From positions 3,730,501 through 3,794,500 of the forward strand of contig NZ_CP109017.1 in NCBI RefSeq assembly GCF_036226765.1: a stretch of DNA of 64,000 nt, given 5' to 3'. The stretch is from Streptomyces sp. NBC_00670 (GTDB lineage: Bacteria; Actinomycetota; Actinomycetes; Streptomycetales; Streptomycetaceae). The stretch's first letter is position 1. The number at the start of each line of letters is the position of its first letter. Shown one piece after another: positions 1 through 8,233 of the stretch. Both the position numbers and the translations under genes were made by a program. Under the pieces are notes generated by a model, which saw only the letters and a list, made by a program, of their open reading frames with translations, was not told the DNA's origin and ran no database searches.

Positions 1-20
1 TTCCGGGGACCCCCCTCTTT

Positions 21-51
21 TTGCGAGATACCCGGGGTGACCCGGTACTCT
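21..51 (+). promoter_or_regulatory. possible promoter of tRNA-Ala
   Basis: A TTGCGA hexamer at 21-26 and a TACTCT hexamer at 46-51 are 19 bp apart and lie about 54 bp before the tRNA. This resembles a housekeeping (HrdB-type) promoter with slightly long spacing. The tRNA could instead be cotranscribed with something left of the window. Confidence 0.35.
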
Positions 52-104
52 GGTCCCCGGCGCCCGTCGGCAGGTGCATTCCGGCGGCCGGACGCCACCC
101 CTCC

Positions 105-177
105 GGGGCCTTAGCTCAGTTGGTAGAGCGCTGTCTTTGCATGGCAGATGTCAGGGGTTCGACTCCCCTAGGCTCCA
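105..177 (+). tRNA. tRNA-Ala (anticodon TGC)
   Basis: This 73-nt cloverleaf reads UGCA-family alanine codons. The 7-bp acceptor stem GGGGCCT/AGGCTCC contains one G-T pair. The D-arm carries TAGCTCAGTTGGTAGAGC, the anticodon TGC is at 138-140 (tRNA position 34), the T-loop is GGTTCGACTCC, and the discriminator is A177. The CCA end is not encoded. A strong hairpin with a T-rich tail follows directly. Confidence 0.97.
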
Positions 178-186
178 CGCACGCGG

Positions 187-222
187 CCGGCCGGTTGCCC
201 TTTCGGGCAGCCGGCCGGTTCT
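187..222 (+). terminator. terminator after tRNA-Ala
   Basis: The arms at 187-200 and 205-218 form a 14-bp stem with one G-T pair and a TTTC tetraloop. A TTCTTTT tract follows. The position nine bases after the tRNA fits intrinsic termination. Confidence 0.85.
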
Positions 223-495
223 TTTGTGCCCCTGCGGCCGCGTTCCGCGCTCACTGTTTGCTTTCTTTGCGCAAATACGGAACGCGGTGAACGGAAGCCG
301 ACTGGTCGGACCGGTGGCCCGGTCGGAGCCCGGGCGCCTCGACGGGGTCGGGCCCTCACCGTGTGAGCTGGATCAACGTGAAGCGCGTAACCAGAAGAGA
401 GCACTCCGTTAGTGGTCTCCCTGTGGAACTCGCGCACTTGGGACGTTGCAAACGTCATCGCGCACCGAGGGCGTAAACGGGCCCGTGCGCACGTG
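223..495. other. intergenic region between tRNA-Ala terminator and parS
   Basis: No convincing gene is present. Open frames here have no family resemblance and cross the tRNA or the parS site. The only structure noticed is a short palindrome at 442-456 (GACGTT, three bases, AACGTC), which could bind a protein but has no assigned partner. Confidence 0.5.
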
Positions 496-509
496 GTTTC
501 ACGTGAAAC
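496..509. promoter_or_regulatory. parS: parS site (ParB-binding centromere)
   Basis: The 14-bp perfect palindrome GTTTCACGTGAAAC is the known Streptomyces and Bacillus parS core. ParB loads here to build the segregation complex. It lies in the noncoding gap just beyond the hairpin that ends the downstream minus-strand gene, so it does not interrupt a gene. Two identical copies occur at 34047 and 62861. Confidence 0.95.
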
Positions 510-512
510 GAC

Positions 513-564
513 GGCAGGGGTGTGGGGCGGAAGACCCGGAGGTCTTCCGCCCCACACCCCTGCC
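513..564 (-). terminator. 24-bp perfect hairpin terminator
   Basis: The arms 513-536 and 541-564 are perfectly complementary over 24 bp with a 4-base loop. The hairpin sits 30 bp after the stop of the minus-strand DUF5324 gene and ends 4 bp short of parS. Streptomyces terminators of this kind often lack a long T tract. Confidence 0.85.
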
Positions 565-593
565 CGGAGAACCGGACCCGGGCGGAGCCGGAT

Positions 594-1298
594 TCAGTGG
601 CGGTCGTCGCGGTCCTTCGCCGCTTCGTCCTCCGCCTGCTTCGCCTGGACCTCGGGGTCCAGCACGGACTTGCCGCTGCCGTCGACCGCCGTCAGCGGTC
701 CGCCGGCCGGGACCTCGGTCGCGGCGGGCGGCTCGACCAGCCAGTCCGGGTTGGCCTGCTTGTCCCACCACTTCCAGGCGGCGACGGCACCGCCGGACAG
801 GACGCCGGCGATCAGCATGCCCTTGGCCAGCCGTCCGGCGCGGGCCCTGCGCTGCTGCTTGCGGACCAGTCGCCGGACGTCCTTGGGCGACACCTGACCG
901 CGCAGCGCGGCGAGCGCGGCGACGGAGCGGGCGGCGGCCTCCTCGCGGACGGGGCCGGTCGCGGCCACCGCCTGCTCGATCCGAGGCCGTGAGTACTCGG
1001 CGGCCTGCCGGGCGGCCTTGCGGGTGCGCGCGGCGGCCTCCTGCGCGGCCTGGTCGACCTTCGGCGGCACATGGGCGAGGGCCTGTTCGAGACGGGGTGC
1101 GAGCTGGGCCTTGTACTGGACGCGGGCCTGTTCGGCGGCCTGCGACACCTTCGGCGCGAGCCGTACGCGAGCCTCGGTCGCGTAGTGCGCGGCCTTCTCC
1201 TTGGCCGTGTCGGCGTAGGGCGCCACCACTTCCGCGGCGTGCAGCACGCTGTCCTTCGCCGAACCGGTCGCGGCGCGCACGCTGTCGATGCGGGTCAC
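594..1298 (-). CDS. DUF5324 family membrane-associated protein
   Basis: This 234-aa protein opens with MTRIDSVRAATGSAKDSV, typical of the Streptomyces DUF5324 family. Residues 1-150 are Ala-, Lys- and Arg-rich with spaced heptad-like helices, resembling an apolipoprotein or late-embryogenesis-like amphipathic helix bundle. A basic patch precedes one hydrophobic segment near residues 175-195 (AKGMLIAGVLSGGAVAAWKWW), and the tail is charged. The GTG start at 1298 has a GGAGGAGG site upstream. It is monocistronic, ending at the hairpin near parS. Its function is unknown; a membrane-anchored structural role is only inference. Confidence 0.88.
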   Translation of the reverse strand: MTRIDSVRAATGSAKDSVLHAAEVVAPYADTAKEKAAHYATEARVRLAPKVSQAAEQARVQYKAQLAPRLEQALAHVPPKVDQAAQEAAARTRKAARQAAEYSRPRIEQAVAATGPVREEAAARSVAALAALRGQVSPKDVRRLVRKQQRRARAGRLAKGMLIAGVLSGGAVAAWKWWDKQANPDWLVEPPAATEVPAGGPLTAVDGSGKSVLDPEVQAKQAEDEAAKDRDDRH

Positions 1299-1486
1299 GG
1301 GTTCCTCCTCCTCGGTGGCGTACGGTAATTCGACTTTCCACCCTTTTACGGATCATGCCTGCGGACGGGGCACCGGGCATGGCGGGGACGGGCATCCGGG
1401 TCACGGAAGACGGGCCGGAGCGGCGGACGCGGGGCGCCGGACGTGCGAGGATCGGACACGCACAGGAACACAACGGAAGGCACATC

Positions 1487-2020
1487 GTGGCCGAGCAGCT
1501 CTACGCCACCTTGAAGACCAGCCTCGGCGACATCGAGATCCGGCTGCTGCCGCACCACGCGCCCCGGACGGTCCGGAACTTCGTCGAGCTCGCCACGGGC
1601 GAGCGCGAGTGGACCAACCCCGCCACCGGCGAGAAGTCCACCGCCCGGCTCTACGACGGCACGGTCTTCCACCGCGTGATGAGCGGCTTCATGATCCAGG
1701 GCGGCGACCCGCTGGGCAACGGCACCGGCGACCCCGGCTACCAGTTCGACGACGAGTTCCACCCGGACCTGTCCTTCAACAGGCCGTATCTGCTGGCCAT
1801 GGCCAACGCCGGGCCGAACACCAACGGCTCCCAGTTCTTCATCACCGTCTCCCCGACGACCTGGCTGACGCGCAAGCACACCATCTTCGGCGAGGTCGCG
1901 GGTCCGGCCGGGCAGAAGGTCGTGGACGCCATCGCCCTCACCGCGGTCAACCCCCGCACCAACCGCCCGGTCGAGGACGTCGTCCTGGAGACCGTCGTCG
2001 TGGAGACCCGGCAGTCCTGA
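1487..2020 (+). CDS. peptidyl-prolyl cis-trans isomerase, cyclophilin type
   Basis: This 177-aa cytosolic cyclophilin catalyses cis-trans isomerisation of proline peptide bonds. The motifs FHRVMSGFMIQGGDP (catalytic Arg) and NTNGSQFFIT are clear, followed by HTIFGEV near the C-terminus. No signal peptide or extra domain is visible. The GTG start at 1487 follows a GGAAGG site, and the protein begins MAEQLYATLKTSLGDIEIRL, which matches the cyclophilin fold edge. The longer open frame upstream is spurious because it overlaps the DUF5324 gene. The next gene, a rhomboid protease, begins 130 bp downstream. Confidence 0.95.
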   Translation: MAEQLYATLKTSLGDIEIRLLPHHAPRTVRNFVELATGEREWTNPATGEKSTARLYDGTVFHRVMSGFMIQGGDPLGNGTGDPGYQFDDEFHPDLSFNRPYLLAMANAGPNTNGSQFFITVSPTTWLTRKHTIFGEVAGPAGQKVVDAIALTAVNPRTNRPVEDVVLETVVVETRQS

Positions 2021-2150
2021 GGAGACGGTTCCGGGGAACCGGGGGGACCGGGGGAACCAAGCGCCCCTTCCGTCCGTAGAGTCCGTAGGACCACGGGGGC
2101 GGGGAACGCCGTCGTACGGAGGACGAAGAGGACCCGAGAAGGGGAGTGGC

Positions 2151-3062
2151 ATGGACCAGGCGCCAGGCAGCCCGCGGGGGCCGCGCGAGGAGAACCCGCA
2201 CGGCTCCTCGGAACTGCCCGTCTGCTACCGGCATCCCGACCGCGAGACGGGGATCCGCTGCACCCGCTGCGAGCGCCCCATCTGCCCCGAGTGCATGGTC
2301 GAGGCCTCCGTCGGCTTCCAGTGCCCCGAGTGCGTCCGCCAGGGTTCCGGCACCGGTCACCCGCACGCGGTCACCCGCCCCCGCACCCTCGCGGGCGGCA
2401 CGGTCACCGCCGATCCGAACCTGGTCACCAAGATCCTCATCGGGCTCAACCTCGCCCTCTTCCTGGTCCAGCAGAGCGTCGGCGACGACTTCACCAACCG
2501 CTTCGAACTGCTCGGCCAGGCCTCCTACACCGGTTACAGCCCGCTCGAGGGCGTCGCGGAGGGCCAGTACTACCGGCTGCTGACCGCGATGTTCCTGCAC
2601 GGCGGATACGCGCACATCATCTTCAACATGCTGTCCCTGTGGTGGCTCGGCGCCCCGCTGGAGAAGGCCCTCGGCCGCGCCCGCTTCCTCGCGCTCTACC
2701 TGGTCTCGGGACTGGCCGGCAGCGCGCTCAGCTATCTGCTCGCCGCGCCCAACCAGCCCTCGCTCGGCGCCTCCGGTGCGATCTTCGGGCTGTTCGGCGC
2801 CACCGCGGTGCTCGTCCGCCGGCTCAACTACGACATGCGTCCGGTGATCGCCCTGCTGGTGATCAACCTGATCCTCACGTTCGGCTGGAGCGGCATCGCC
2901 TGGCAGGCGCACATCGGCGGACTGGTCGCCGGTGTCGTGATCGGTTACGCCATGGTGCACGCACCGCGTGAGCGCCGGGCGCTGATCCAGTACGGCACGT
3001 GCGCGCTGGTGCTGGCCGCCGTGATCGTCATGACGGTGGTCAGAACCGCGCAGCTCACCTGA
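2151..3062 (+). CDS. rhomboid family intramembrane serine protease with N-terminal zinc ribbon
   Basis: This 303-aa protein cleaves membrane proteins within the bilayer. Residues 25-61 carry seven Cys and one His (C25, H28, C37, C40, C45, C48, C58, C61), a B-box-like zinc-binding module common in actinobacterial rhomboids. Six or more membrane segments follow. The catalytic pair is visible as Ser208 in LGASGAIFG and His254 in WQAHIGG, with HGGYAHIIFNM in the first membrane loop. The ATG at 2151 follows GAGAAGGGGAG. Substrates are unknown. Confidence 0.94.
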   Translation: MDQAPGSPRGPREENPHGSSELPVCYRHPDRETGIRCTRCERPICPECMVEASVGFQCPECVRQGSGTGHPHAVTRPRTLAGGTVTADPNLVTKILIGLNLALFLVQQSVGDDFTNRFELLGQASYTGYSPLEGVAEGQYYRLLTAMFLHGGYAHIIFNMLSLWWLGAPLEKALGRARFLALYLVSGLAGSALSYLLAAPNQPSLGASGAIFGLFGATAVLVRRLNYDMRPVIALLVINLILTFGWSGIAWQAHIGGLVAGVVIGYAMVHAPRERRALIQYGTCALVLAAVIVMTVVRTAQLT

Positions 3063-3133
3063 GCCGTCGGCCCCCGGCGAGCGCACCCGGAGGGGGCGCG
3101 CACGGGGTGCCGCGCGCCGGGTTGTACCCAGCC

Positions 3134-3344
3134 TTGTCCACAGCGAGTGGCGAATCCTGTGCGGTCCGTGGAGAACAGCCGCGCCCCCTGTTACCGAACG
3201 GAGTTTCCGCAGGTGAGCCAGGGGGCGAACAGGTTTCCGGCTTCCGGTGTGTCTGTCACACCGGCGTCAACGGCCGAGGAGTTATCCACAGATCGTCGTT
3301 CTTTTTCCACTGGTCGCCGGGGTTGTGGAAAACTCTGTGGACAA
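3134..3344. promoter_or_regulatory. DnaA-box cluster
   Basis: Three consensus DnaA boxes lie in 211 bp: TTGTCCACA at 3134-3142, TTATCCACA at 3282-3290, and TGTGGACAA (the reverse of TTGTCCACA) at 3336-3344. Weaker look-alikes are TTTTCCACT at 3303-3311 and TGTGGAAAA at 3324-3332. The cluster fills the gap between the convergent rhomboid and crgA genes. Published work on S. coelicolor describes origin-flanking DnaA-box clusters that titrate DnaA; this may be the counterpart of one of them (inference from position). Confidence 0.8.
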
Positions 3345-3346
3345 CC

Positions 3347-3604
3347 TCATTTCCACTGCGTGGAGACGCCGAACCCGGCGGCGATGAACCCGAAGCCGAC
3401 CACGATGTTCCAGTTGTCGAGCGCGTCGATCGGGAGTGAACCGTCGGTGACGTAGAAGACGACGATCCAGGCCAGGCCGATGACGAACATCGCCAGCATG
3501 ACGGGCGCGACCCAACCGCGGTTGGTCAGCTTGATGCTGGCCGCCTGCCTCGACGACGGGGGCGGCGTGTAGTCGGCCTTCTTGCGGATACGTGACTTCG
3601 GCAC
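3347..3604 (-). CDS. crgA: cell division protein CrgA
   Basis: This 85-aa integral membrane protein coordinates growth and septation by interacting with FtsZ and other division proteins in actinomycetes. The N-terminus [15 protein letters not shown] is the family signature, followed by two membrane segments (about residues 30-52 and 62-80) and the end FGVSTQWK. The GTG at 3604 was chosen because it follows AGGAGAG at good spacing; the upstream in-frame extension has no family match. It is monocistronic. Its stop codon is 3 bp from a DnaA box, so its 3' end abuts the DnaA cluster. Confidence 0.95.
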   Translation of the reverse strand: MPKSRIRKKADYTPPPSSRQAASIKLTNRGWVAPVMLAMFVIGLAWIVVFYVTDGSLPIDALDNWNIVVGFGFIAAGFGVSTQWK

Positions 3605-3757
3605 GAGGGTCTCTCCTGTCGATGCGCTGCGTGGCCGCGCAGGGAAACGGGGGCAGGTCCGGAGCAGCGTACAAGGGGTCGGACCAGGGCCCCTCAACAC
3701 TCCCCCGGGCGTCCGTTAGCGTAGTGCTTCCATGGCGTCCAAGGAGATAAGGGTACG

Positions 3758-4633
3758 TTGAGCAATTCGGCCGACTCCCCCGAATCCGGTTCCGGCACCC
3801 CCGGAACGGGCCCCTCCGCGCCGTCCGCCGGTCCCGTCCCGCCATCCGCCGGACCGGCCGCGCCCTGCGACGGCTCCGCGGACTCAGTCCCCGCCCGCCC
3901 GCGCCGCTTCCCCCCGGCCCGGGTGCTCACGGTGGGTGTCTTCGCGCTCGCCGGGCTGCTCTTCTTCACCAGCTTCAACACGGCCAAGGGCACCAACCTC
4001 CGCACCGACGCCTCGCTGCTGAAACTCTCCGACCTCATCCAGGAGCGCAGCCAGAAGAACGGACGCCTCGACGAGTCCAACGGCAGCCTGCGCGACGACG
4101 TCGAGTCCCTCGCCAAGCGCACCGCCGGCGGCGACTCCAAGGCGGACTCCGCCCGGCTCTCCGCGCTGGAGAAGAACGCCGGCACCCGCCCGCTCAAGGG
4201 CGGCGCCGTCACCGTCACCCTCGACGACGCCCCGCCCAACGCCACGGCCAAGCTGCCCGGCTACCCCGAGCCGCAGCCCGACTACCTCGTCATCCACCAG
4301 CAGGACCTCCAGGCCGTCGTCAACGCGCTGTGGAAGGGCGGGGCCAAGGGGATCAAGGTCATGGACCAGCGGCTGATCGGCACCAGCGCGGTGCGCTGCG
4401 TGGGCAACACGCTGATCCTCCAGGGCCGCGTCTACTCGCCCCCCTACAAGATCACCGCGGTCGGCGACCCGGAGAAGCTCCAGGACGCCCTCGCCGCCTC
4501 CCCCGCCATCCAGAACTACATGGTCTACGTCAACGTCTACGGGCTCGGCTGGAAGGTCACCGAGGACGGAACCGTCACCCTGCCCGGCTACAACGGCACG
4601 GTGGACCTGCACTACGCCGAGCCCGTGGAGTGA
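3758..4633 (+). CDS. DUF881 family membrane protein
   Basis: This 291-aa protein has a disordered Pro/Ser-rich N-terminus (1-50), one membrane segment (about 53-72), a coiled-coil region (about 85-145), and a DUF881 domain from about residue 150 (KGGAVTVTLDDAP, YLVIHQQDLQAVVNALW, GAKGIKVMDQRLIGTSAVRC). DUF881 proteins neighbour division and cell-wall genes in Gram-positive bacteria (YlxW/YlxX-like), but no activity is established. The start is a TTG at 3758 following AAGGAG at 3740. It is divergent from crgA, about 150 bp away. Confidence 0.9.
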   Translation: MSNSADSPESGSGTPGTGPSAPSAGPVPPSAGPAAPCDGSADSVPARPRRFPPARVLTVGVFALAGLLFFTSFNTAKGTNLRTDASLLKLSDLIQERSQKNGRLDESNGSLRDDVESLAKRTAGGDSKADSARLSALEKNAGTRPLKGGAVTVTLDDAPPNATAKLPGYPEPQPDYLVIHQQDLQAVVNALWKGGAKGIKVMDQRLIGTSAVRCVGNTLILQGRVYSPPYKITAVGDPEKLQDALAASPAIQNYMVYVNVYGLGWKVTEDGTVTLPGYNGTVDLHYAEPVE

Positions 4634-4762
4634 CGCCGGCCCCGTAAAACCGCACCCGTCGGCGGTGAAGTGGTCCCGAGGCCCGGAAACCCGGGCCCCC
4701 GCGCCGTTAGTCTGGTGCCGTGCGGCGTGAGTCAGGTGCCGTGGTACGAGGGAAGGGACGGC

Positions 4763-4924
4763 ATGTACGGCTGGATCTGGCGGCATCTGCCGGGAAACGC
4801 GTGGGTACGGGCGTTCCTCTCGCTCGTACTGATTCTGGCCGTGGTCTACGTCCTGTTCCAGTACGTCTTCCCCTGGGCCGAGCCGCTGCTGCCCTTCAAC
4901 GATGTGACGGTGGACAACCAGTGA
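4763..4924 (+). CDS. small single-pass membrane protein
   Basis: This 53-aa protein begins MYGWIWRHLPGNAWVRAF and has one membrane helix (about residues 16-35, FLSLVLILAVVYVLFQYVF) followed by a short acidic tail. The ATG at 4763 follows a GGGAAGGG-like site. Its stop TGA overlaps the GTG start of the amidotransferase gene, so the two are translationally coupled. This small gene is conserved next to the amidotransferase in streptomycetes as far as I recall. Its function is unknown; the context suggests a link to the sortase genes that follow. Confidence 0.85.
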   Translation: MYGWIWRHLPGNAWVRAFLSLVLILAVVYVLFQYVFPWAEPLLPFNDVTVDNQ

Positions 4925-5559
4925 GCGCGCGCATTCTCGTCGTCGACAACTACGACAGCTTCGTCTTCAACCTCGTGCAGTACCTGTACCAGCTGGGCGC
5001 GGAGTGCGAGGTGCTGCGCAACGACGAGGTGTCGACCGCGCACGCCCAGGACGGCTTCGACGGCGTGCTGCTCTCGCCGGGCCCGGGCAAGCCCGAGGAG
5101 GCCGGGGTCTGCGTCGACATGGTCAGGCACTGCGCCGCGACCGGTGTACCGGTCTTCGGGGTGTGCCTGGGCATGCAGTCGATGCAGGTCGCGTACGGCG
5201 GGGTGGTCGACCGGGCGCCGGAACTGCTGCACGGCAAGACCTCGCCGGTCGTGCACGGCGGCACGGGCGTCTTCGCGGGGCTGCCGTCGCCGTTCACCGC
5301 GACGCGCTACCACTCGCTGGCCGCCGAGCCGACGACGGTCCCGGCCGCGCTGGAGGTCACCGCGCGCACGGAGGACGGCATCGTGATGGGGCTGCGGCAC
5401 CGGGAACTCCCGGTCGAGGGCGTGCAGTTCCACCCCGAGTCGGTGCTCACCGAGCACGGCCACCGGATGCTGGCCAACTGGCTGGCGGAGTGCGGCGACG
5501 AGGAGGCCGTGGCGCGGTCGGCGGGGCTCGCCCCGGTGGTGGGCAGGGCCACGGCGTGA
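4921..5559 (+). CDS. pabA: aminodeoxychorismate/anthranilate synthase component II (glutamine amidotransferase)
   Basis: This 212-aa class I glutamine amidotransferase releases ammonia from glutamine for a chorismate-using partner (TrpE or PabB). The catalytic triad is visible: Cys82 in FGVCLGMQ, and His171 and Glu173 in QFHPES. The N-terminal VVDNYDSFVFNLVQYL is the family signature. No component I gene is nearby, so PabA versus TrpG cannot be settled from sequence; location outside a trp operon favours PabA or a dual role. The GTG start overlaps the preceding stop and its own stop overlaps the SrtE1 start, giving a tightly coupled run. Confidence 0.88.
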   Translation: MSARILVVDNYDSFVFNLVQYLYQLGAECEVLRNDEVSTAHAQDGFDGVLLSPGPGKPEEAGVCVDMVRHCAATGVPVFGVCLGMQSMQVAYGGVVDRAPELLHGKTSPVVHGGTGVFAGLPSPFTATRYHSLAAEPTTVPAALEVTARTEDGIVMGLRHRELPVEGVQFHPESVLTEHGHRMLANWLAECGDEEAVARSAGLAPVVGRATA

Positions 5560-7235
5560 CCGCGCTGCGCCCCGAGCGGGACACCGGCACCGCGAGCGGC
5601 GCCGGCCCCCAGGGTTCCCCCTACGGGGCGGGGCAGCAGCGGTGGTACGGGGACGGGGCCCCGGCCACGTACGACGAGACGGCGGTCCTCCCGCCGTACG
5701 CCGCCGACGGTACGACGGTGCGGCCGTCGTACGCCGAGGACGGTACGGCCGTGTTCCCGCCGTACCCCGCCGACGAAACGGCGCTCCTGCCGCCGTACGG
5801 CGCCGATACGCCTCCGCACGGCACGCCCCCTTACGGCACGCCGCCGGGCCCCGGCGCGGCACCGTACGGAGGGCCGCTGCCCCCGGTCGCGGGGCCGGCG
5901 GGGCCGTCCGCGCCGGCGTACGGCCGGCCGGCGGGATCCACCCCCGGGTCCGGCTACGGCGGGCCGGGGGCCCCGTCCTCCGGGCGGACCGGTCCGGCCG
6001 GACCGACGGCGGACGGCCGGTCGGCCGGACCTGCCGGGCCCACGGGGCCCGTCGGGCCCGCCGCGGGTCTCGGCGGCTCGCACGCCTACGGCGGAAGCCC
6101 GGCCCCTGGACCGGCCCGCCCGGCGGGACCCGGCGCCCGACCCGGCGTCCCCGGACCCGGCGCCGCAGGGCCGGGAGCCGCGGGGCCGGGAGCTCTCGGG
6201 CAGGCCGGTCCCGCCGCCGGAGACGCCCTCCGCGCCCGTCCCGCGCGGCACGTGCGGCCGGTGGACGGTGGGCCCGAGTCGCCCGTGGGCGTGCGGGCGC
6301 CGGCCGAGGAGCCGGGGGTCGCCGACGGCCCCCGAGCCGCCGCCGGGGACGACGAGACCATGGCCCTGGGACCCTCCGCCGTCGCCGAGGCGCAGCGGCG
6401 GGCCGCCGCGGTCGGGGGCGCGGCCGTCGGCGGGCGGGCCGAGCGGCGCAAAGCCGCCAAGCGGCACGGCCGCCGCCCCGCGGAGCAACTGAGTAGGGGG
6501 CCCGACGGCGCAGCACCCCCGCTCTCCCGCGTGGAGGCACGTCGAGCCGCGCGGTCCCGGCGGCCGGGGACCGGTGTGCTCGTGAGCCGGGCCGTCGGGG
6601 AGCTGTTCATCACCGCCGGCGTGCTGATGCTGCTCTTCGTCACCTACCAGCTCTGGTGGTCGAACGTCCGTGCGCACCAGGAGGCCGGCAGCGCCGCCGA
6701 ACACCTCCAGCAGGACTGGGCCAGCGGTAAGCGCGCCCCCGGCGTGTTCGAGCCCGGCCAGGGCTTCGCCATCCTGCACATCCCCAAGCTGGACGTCGTC
6801 GCCCCCATCGCCGAGGGCGTCAGCAAGACCAACGTGCTCGACAAGGGCATGGTCGGCCACTACGGCGAGGGCACGCTCAAGACCGCGATGCCCGACGCGA
6901 AGACGGGCAACTTCGGCCTCGCCGCCCACCGCAACACCCACGGCGAGCCCTTCCGCTACATCAACCGCCTCAAGGCGGGCGACTCGATCGTGGTGGAGAC
7001 GCAGGACACCTACTACGTGTACAAGATGGCCTCGGTCCTCCCGGTGACCTCCCCCTCCAACACGGCGGTCCTCGACCCCGTCCCGGCGGGCTCCGGCTTC
7101 ACCAAGGCGGGCCGGTACATCACGCTGACGACCTGCACGCCCGAGTTCACCAGCAAGTACCGGTTGATCGTCTGGGGCAAGATGGTCGAGGAACGCCCGC
7201 GCAGCAAGGGCAAGCCGGACGCGCTCGTCCAGTAG
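5556..7235 (+). CDS. srtE1: class E sortase SrtE1 with long disordered N-terminal region
   Basis: This 559-aa membrane transpeptidase covalently attaches surface proteins (LAXTG-type signals; chaplins in S. coelicolor) to peptidoglycan. The catalytic residues are His458 (AAHRNTHG), Cys527 (TLTTCTPEF) and Arg536 (SKYRLIVWG). A membrane segment lies near residues 343-367. The first 330 residues are unusual: Gly/Pro/Ala-rich cytoplasmic sequence with repeated PPYxADxT motifs (ETAVLPPYAADGT, AVFPPYPADETALLPPYG). The GTG at 5556 overlaps the upstream stop (GTGA). Sortases are usually under 300 aa, so the long N-terminus is an addition. Confidence 0.93.
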   Translation: MTALRPERDTGTASGAGPQGSPYGAGQQRWYGDGAPATYDETAVLPPYAADGTTVRPSYAEDGTAVFPPYPADETALLPPYGADTPPHGTPPYGTPPGPGAAPYGGPLPPVAGPAGPSAPAYGRPAGSTPGSGYGGPGAPSSGRTGPAGPTADGRSAGPAGPTGPVGPAAGLGGSHAYGGSPAPGPARPAGPGARPGVPGPGAAGPGAAGPGALGQAGPAAGDALRARPARHVRPVDGGPESPVGVRAPAEEPGVADGPRAAAGDDETMALGPSAVAEAQRRAAAVGGAAVGGRAERRKAAKRHGRRPAEQLSRGPDGAAPPLSRVEARRAARSRRPGTGVLVSRAVGELFITAGVLMLLFVTYQLWWSNVRAHQEAGSAAEHLQQDWASGKRAPGVFEPGQGFAILHIPKLDVVAPIAEGVSKTNVLDKGMVGHYGEGTLKTAMPDAKTGNFGLAAHRNTHGEPFRYINRLKAGDSIVVETQDTYYVYKMASVLPVTSPSNTAVLDPVPAGSGFTKAGRYITLTTCTPEFTSKYRLIVWGKMVEERPRSKGKPDALVQ

Positions 7236-7315
7236 CGGCGGCCCGTCCAGTAGCGTGTGCGCGCCAAGCAGGACGTACGGACAACGGAACAGACGGAACA
7301 GACGGGGCGGATGCA

Positions 7316-8125
7316 GTGGGAGCGACGACCGGCCGCGACGAGGGGACCGACGTGCCGTCAACCGGACCGGACCCGGCCCCGGACGCGAACGCCGGTACGG
7401 GGAACGCCGGTACGGGCCGCGGCCGCGCCGACCGGCGCCGCCGCGGCGGACCGGTCGCCACGGCGGTCGGGGTCTTCGGCGAACTCCTCATCACCGGCGG
7501 CCTGGTGCTGGGCCTCTTCGTCGTCTACTCGCTGTGGTGGACCAACGTCATAGCGGACCGCCAGGCCGACAAGCGCGCCGACAAGGTCCGCCACAACTGG
7601 GCCGCCTCCAAGGACGGCAAGGGCCCCGGCGCCCTGGACACCGGGGACGGCATCGGCTTCCTGCACGTGCCGGCGATGAAGAACGGCGAGGTGCTGGTCC
7701 GCAGGGGCACGTCCACGAAGGTCCTCAACGGCGGTGTGGCCGGCTACTACACGGACCCCGTCAAGGCGACCCTGCCGACCACCGACAAGACCGGCAACTT
7801 CGCGCTCGCCGCGCACCGGGACGGCCACGGGGCGAAGTTCCACAACATAGACAAGGTGGAGAAGGGCGACCCGATCGTCTTCGAGACGAAGGACGACTGG
7901 TACGTCTACAAGGTCTTCGCGATCCTCCCCGAGACCTCGAAGTACAACGTCAAGGTCCTCGGGTCGGTGCCGAAGCAGGCGGGCGTGAAGAAGCCCGGCC
8001 ACTACATCACGCTCACGACCTGCACCCCGGTCTACACCTCCACGTACCGCTACGTGGTCTGGGGCGAGCTGGTCCGCGTCGACAAGGTCGACGCCGACCG
8101 CACCCCGCCGAAGGAACTCGACTGA
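7316..8125 (+). CDS. srtE2: class E sortase SrtE2
   Basis: This 269-aa paralogue of the preceding sortase has the normal length. It has a short basic N-terminus (GRADRRRRGGP), one membrane segment (about residues 46-70, VFGELLITGGLVLGLFVVYSL), and the catalytic residues His167 (AAHRDGHG), Cys236 (TLTTCTPVY) and Arg245 (YRYVVWGEL). In S. coelicolor the two neighbouring class E sortases are jointly needed for chaplin anchoring and aerial growth. The GTG at 7316 gives the longest form; the GTG at 7352 (VPSTGPDPAP) with GAGGGGA upstream is an equally good start. It ends at a bidirectional terminator facing pknB. Confidence 0.93.
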   Translation: MGATTGRDEGTDVPSTGPDPAPDANAGTGNAGTGRGRADRRRRGGPVATAVGVFGELLITGGLVLGLFVVYSLWWTNVIADRQADKRADKVRHNWAASKDGKGPGALDTGDGIGFLHVPAMKNGEVLVRRGTSTKVLNGGVAGYYTDPVKATLPTTDKTGNFALAAHRDGHGAKFHNIDKVEKGDPIVFETKDDWYVYKVFAILPETSKYNVKVLGSVPKQAGVKKPGHYITLTTCTPVYTSTYRYVVWGELVRVDKVDADRTPPKELD

Positions 8126-8170
8126 GGGCCCCGGCCCGGTCACGCATCGCGAAGCTCGAGGCACGAAGCA

Positions 8171-8223
8171 GTACGGCGAAGGCCCCGGCCACCCGCTCCC
8201 GGGTGCCAGGGCCTTCGCCGTAC
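8171..8223. terminator. bidirectional terminator between srtE2 and pknB
   Basis: A perfect 15-bp stem (8171-8185 with 8209-8223) encloses a 23-base loop that can itself fold. It lies between two converging genes and would serve both. Confidence 0.85.
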
Positions 8224-8233
8224 CGTGCGGGGC

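Noticed and set aside
442..456. Palindrome GACGTT-3-AACGTC near parS
   Set aside because: Short and with no known binder; the nearest gene is over 100 bp away on the wrong side.
446..1486. Long upstream extension of the cyclophilin reading frame
   Set aside because: It overlaps the DUF5324 gene on the other strand, is Arg/Pro-rich as expected for a shadow frame, and the cyclophilin fold begins at 1487.
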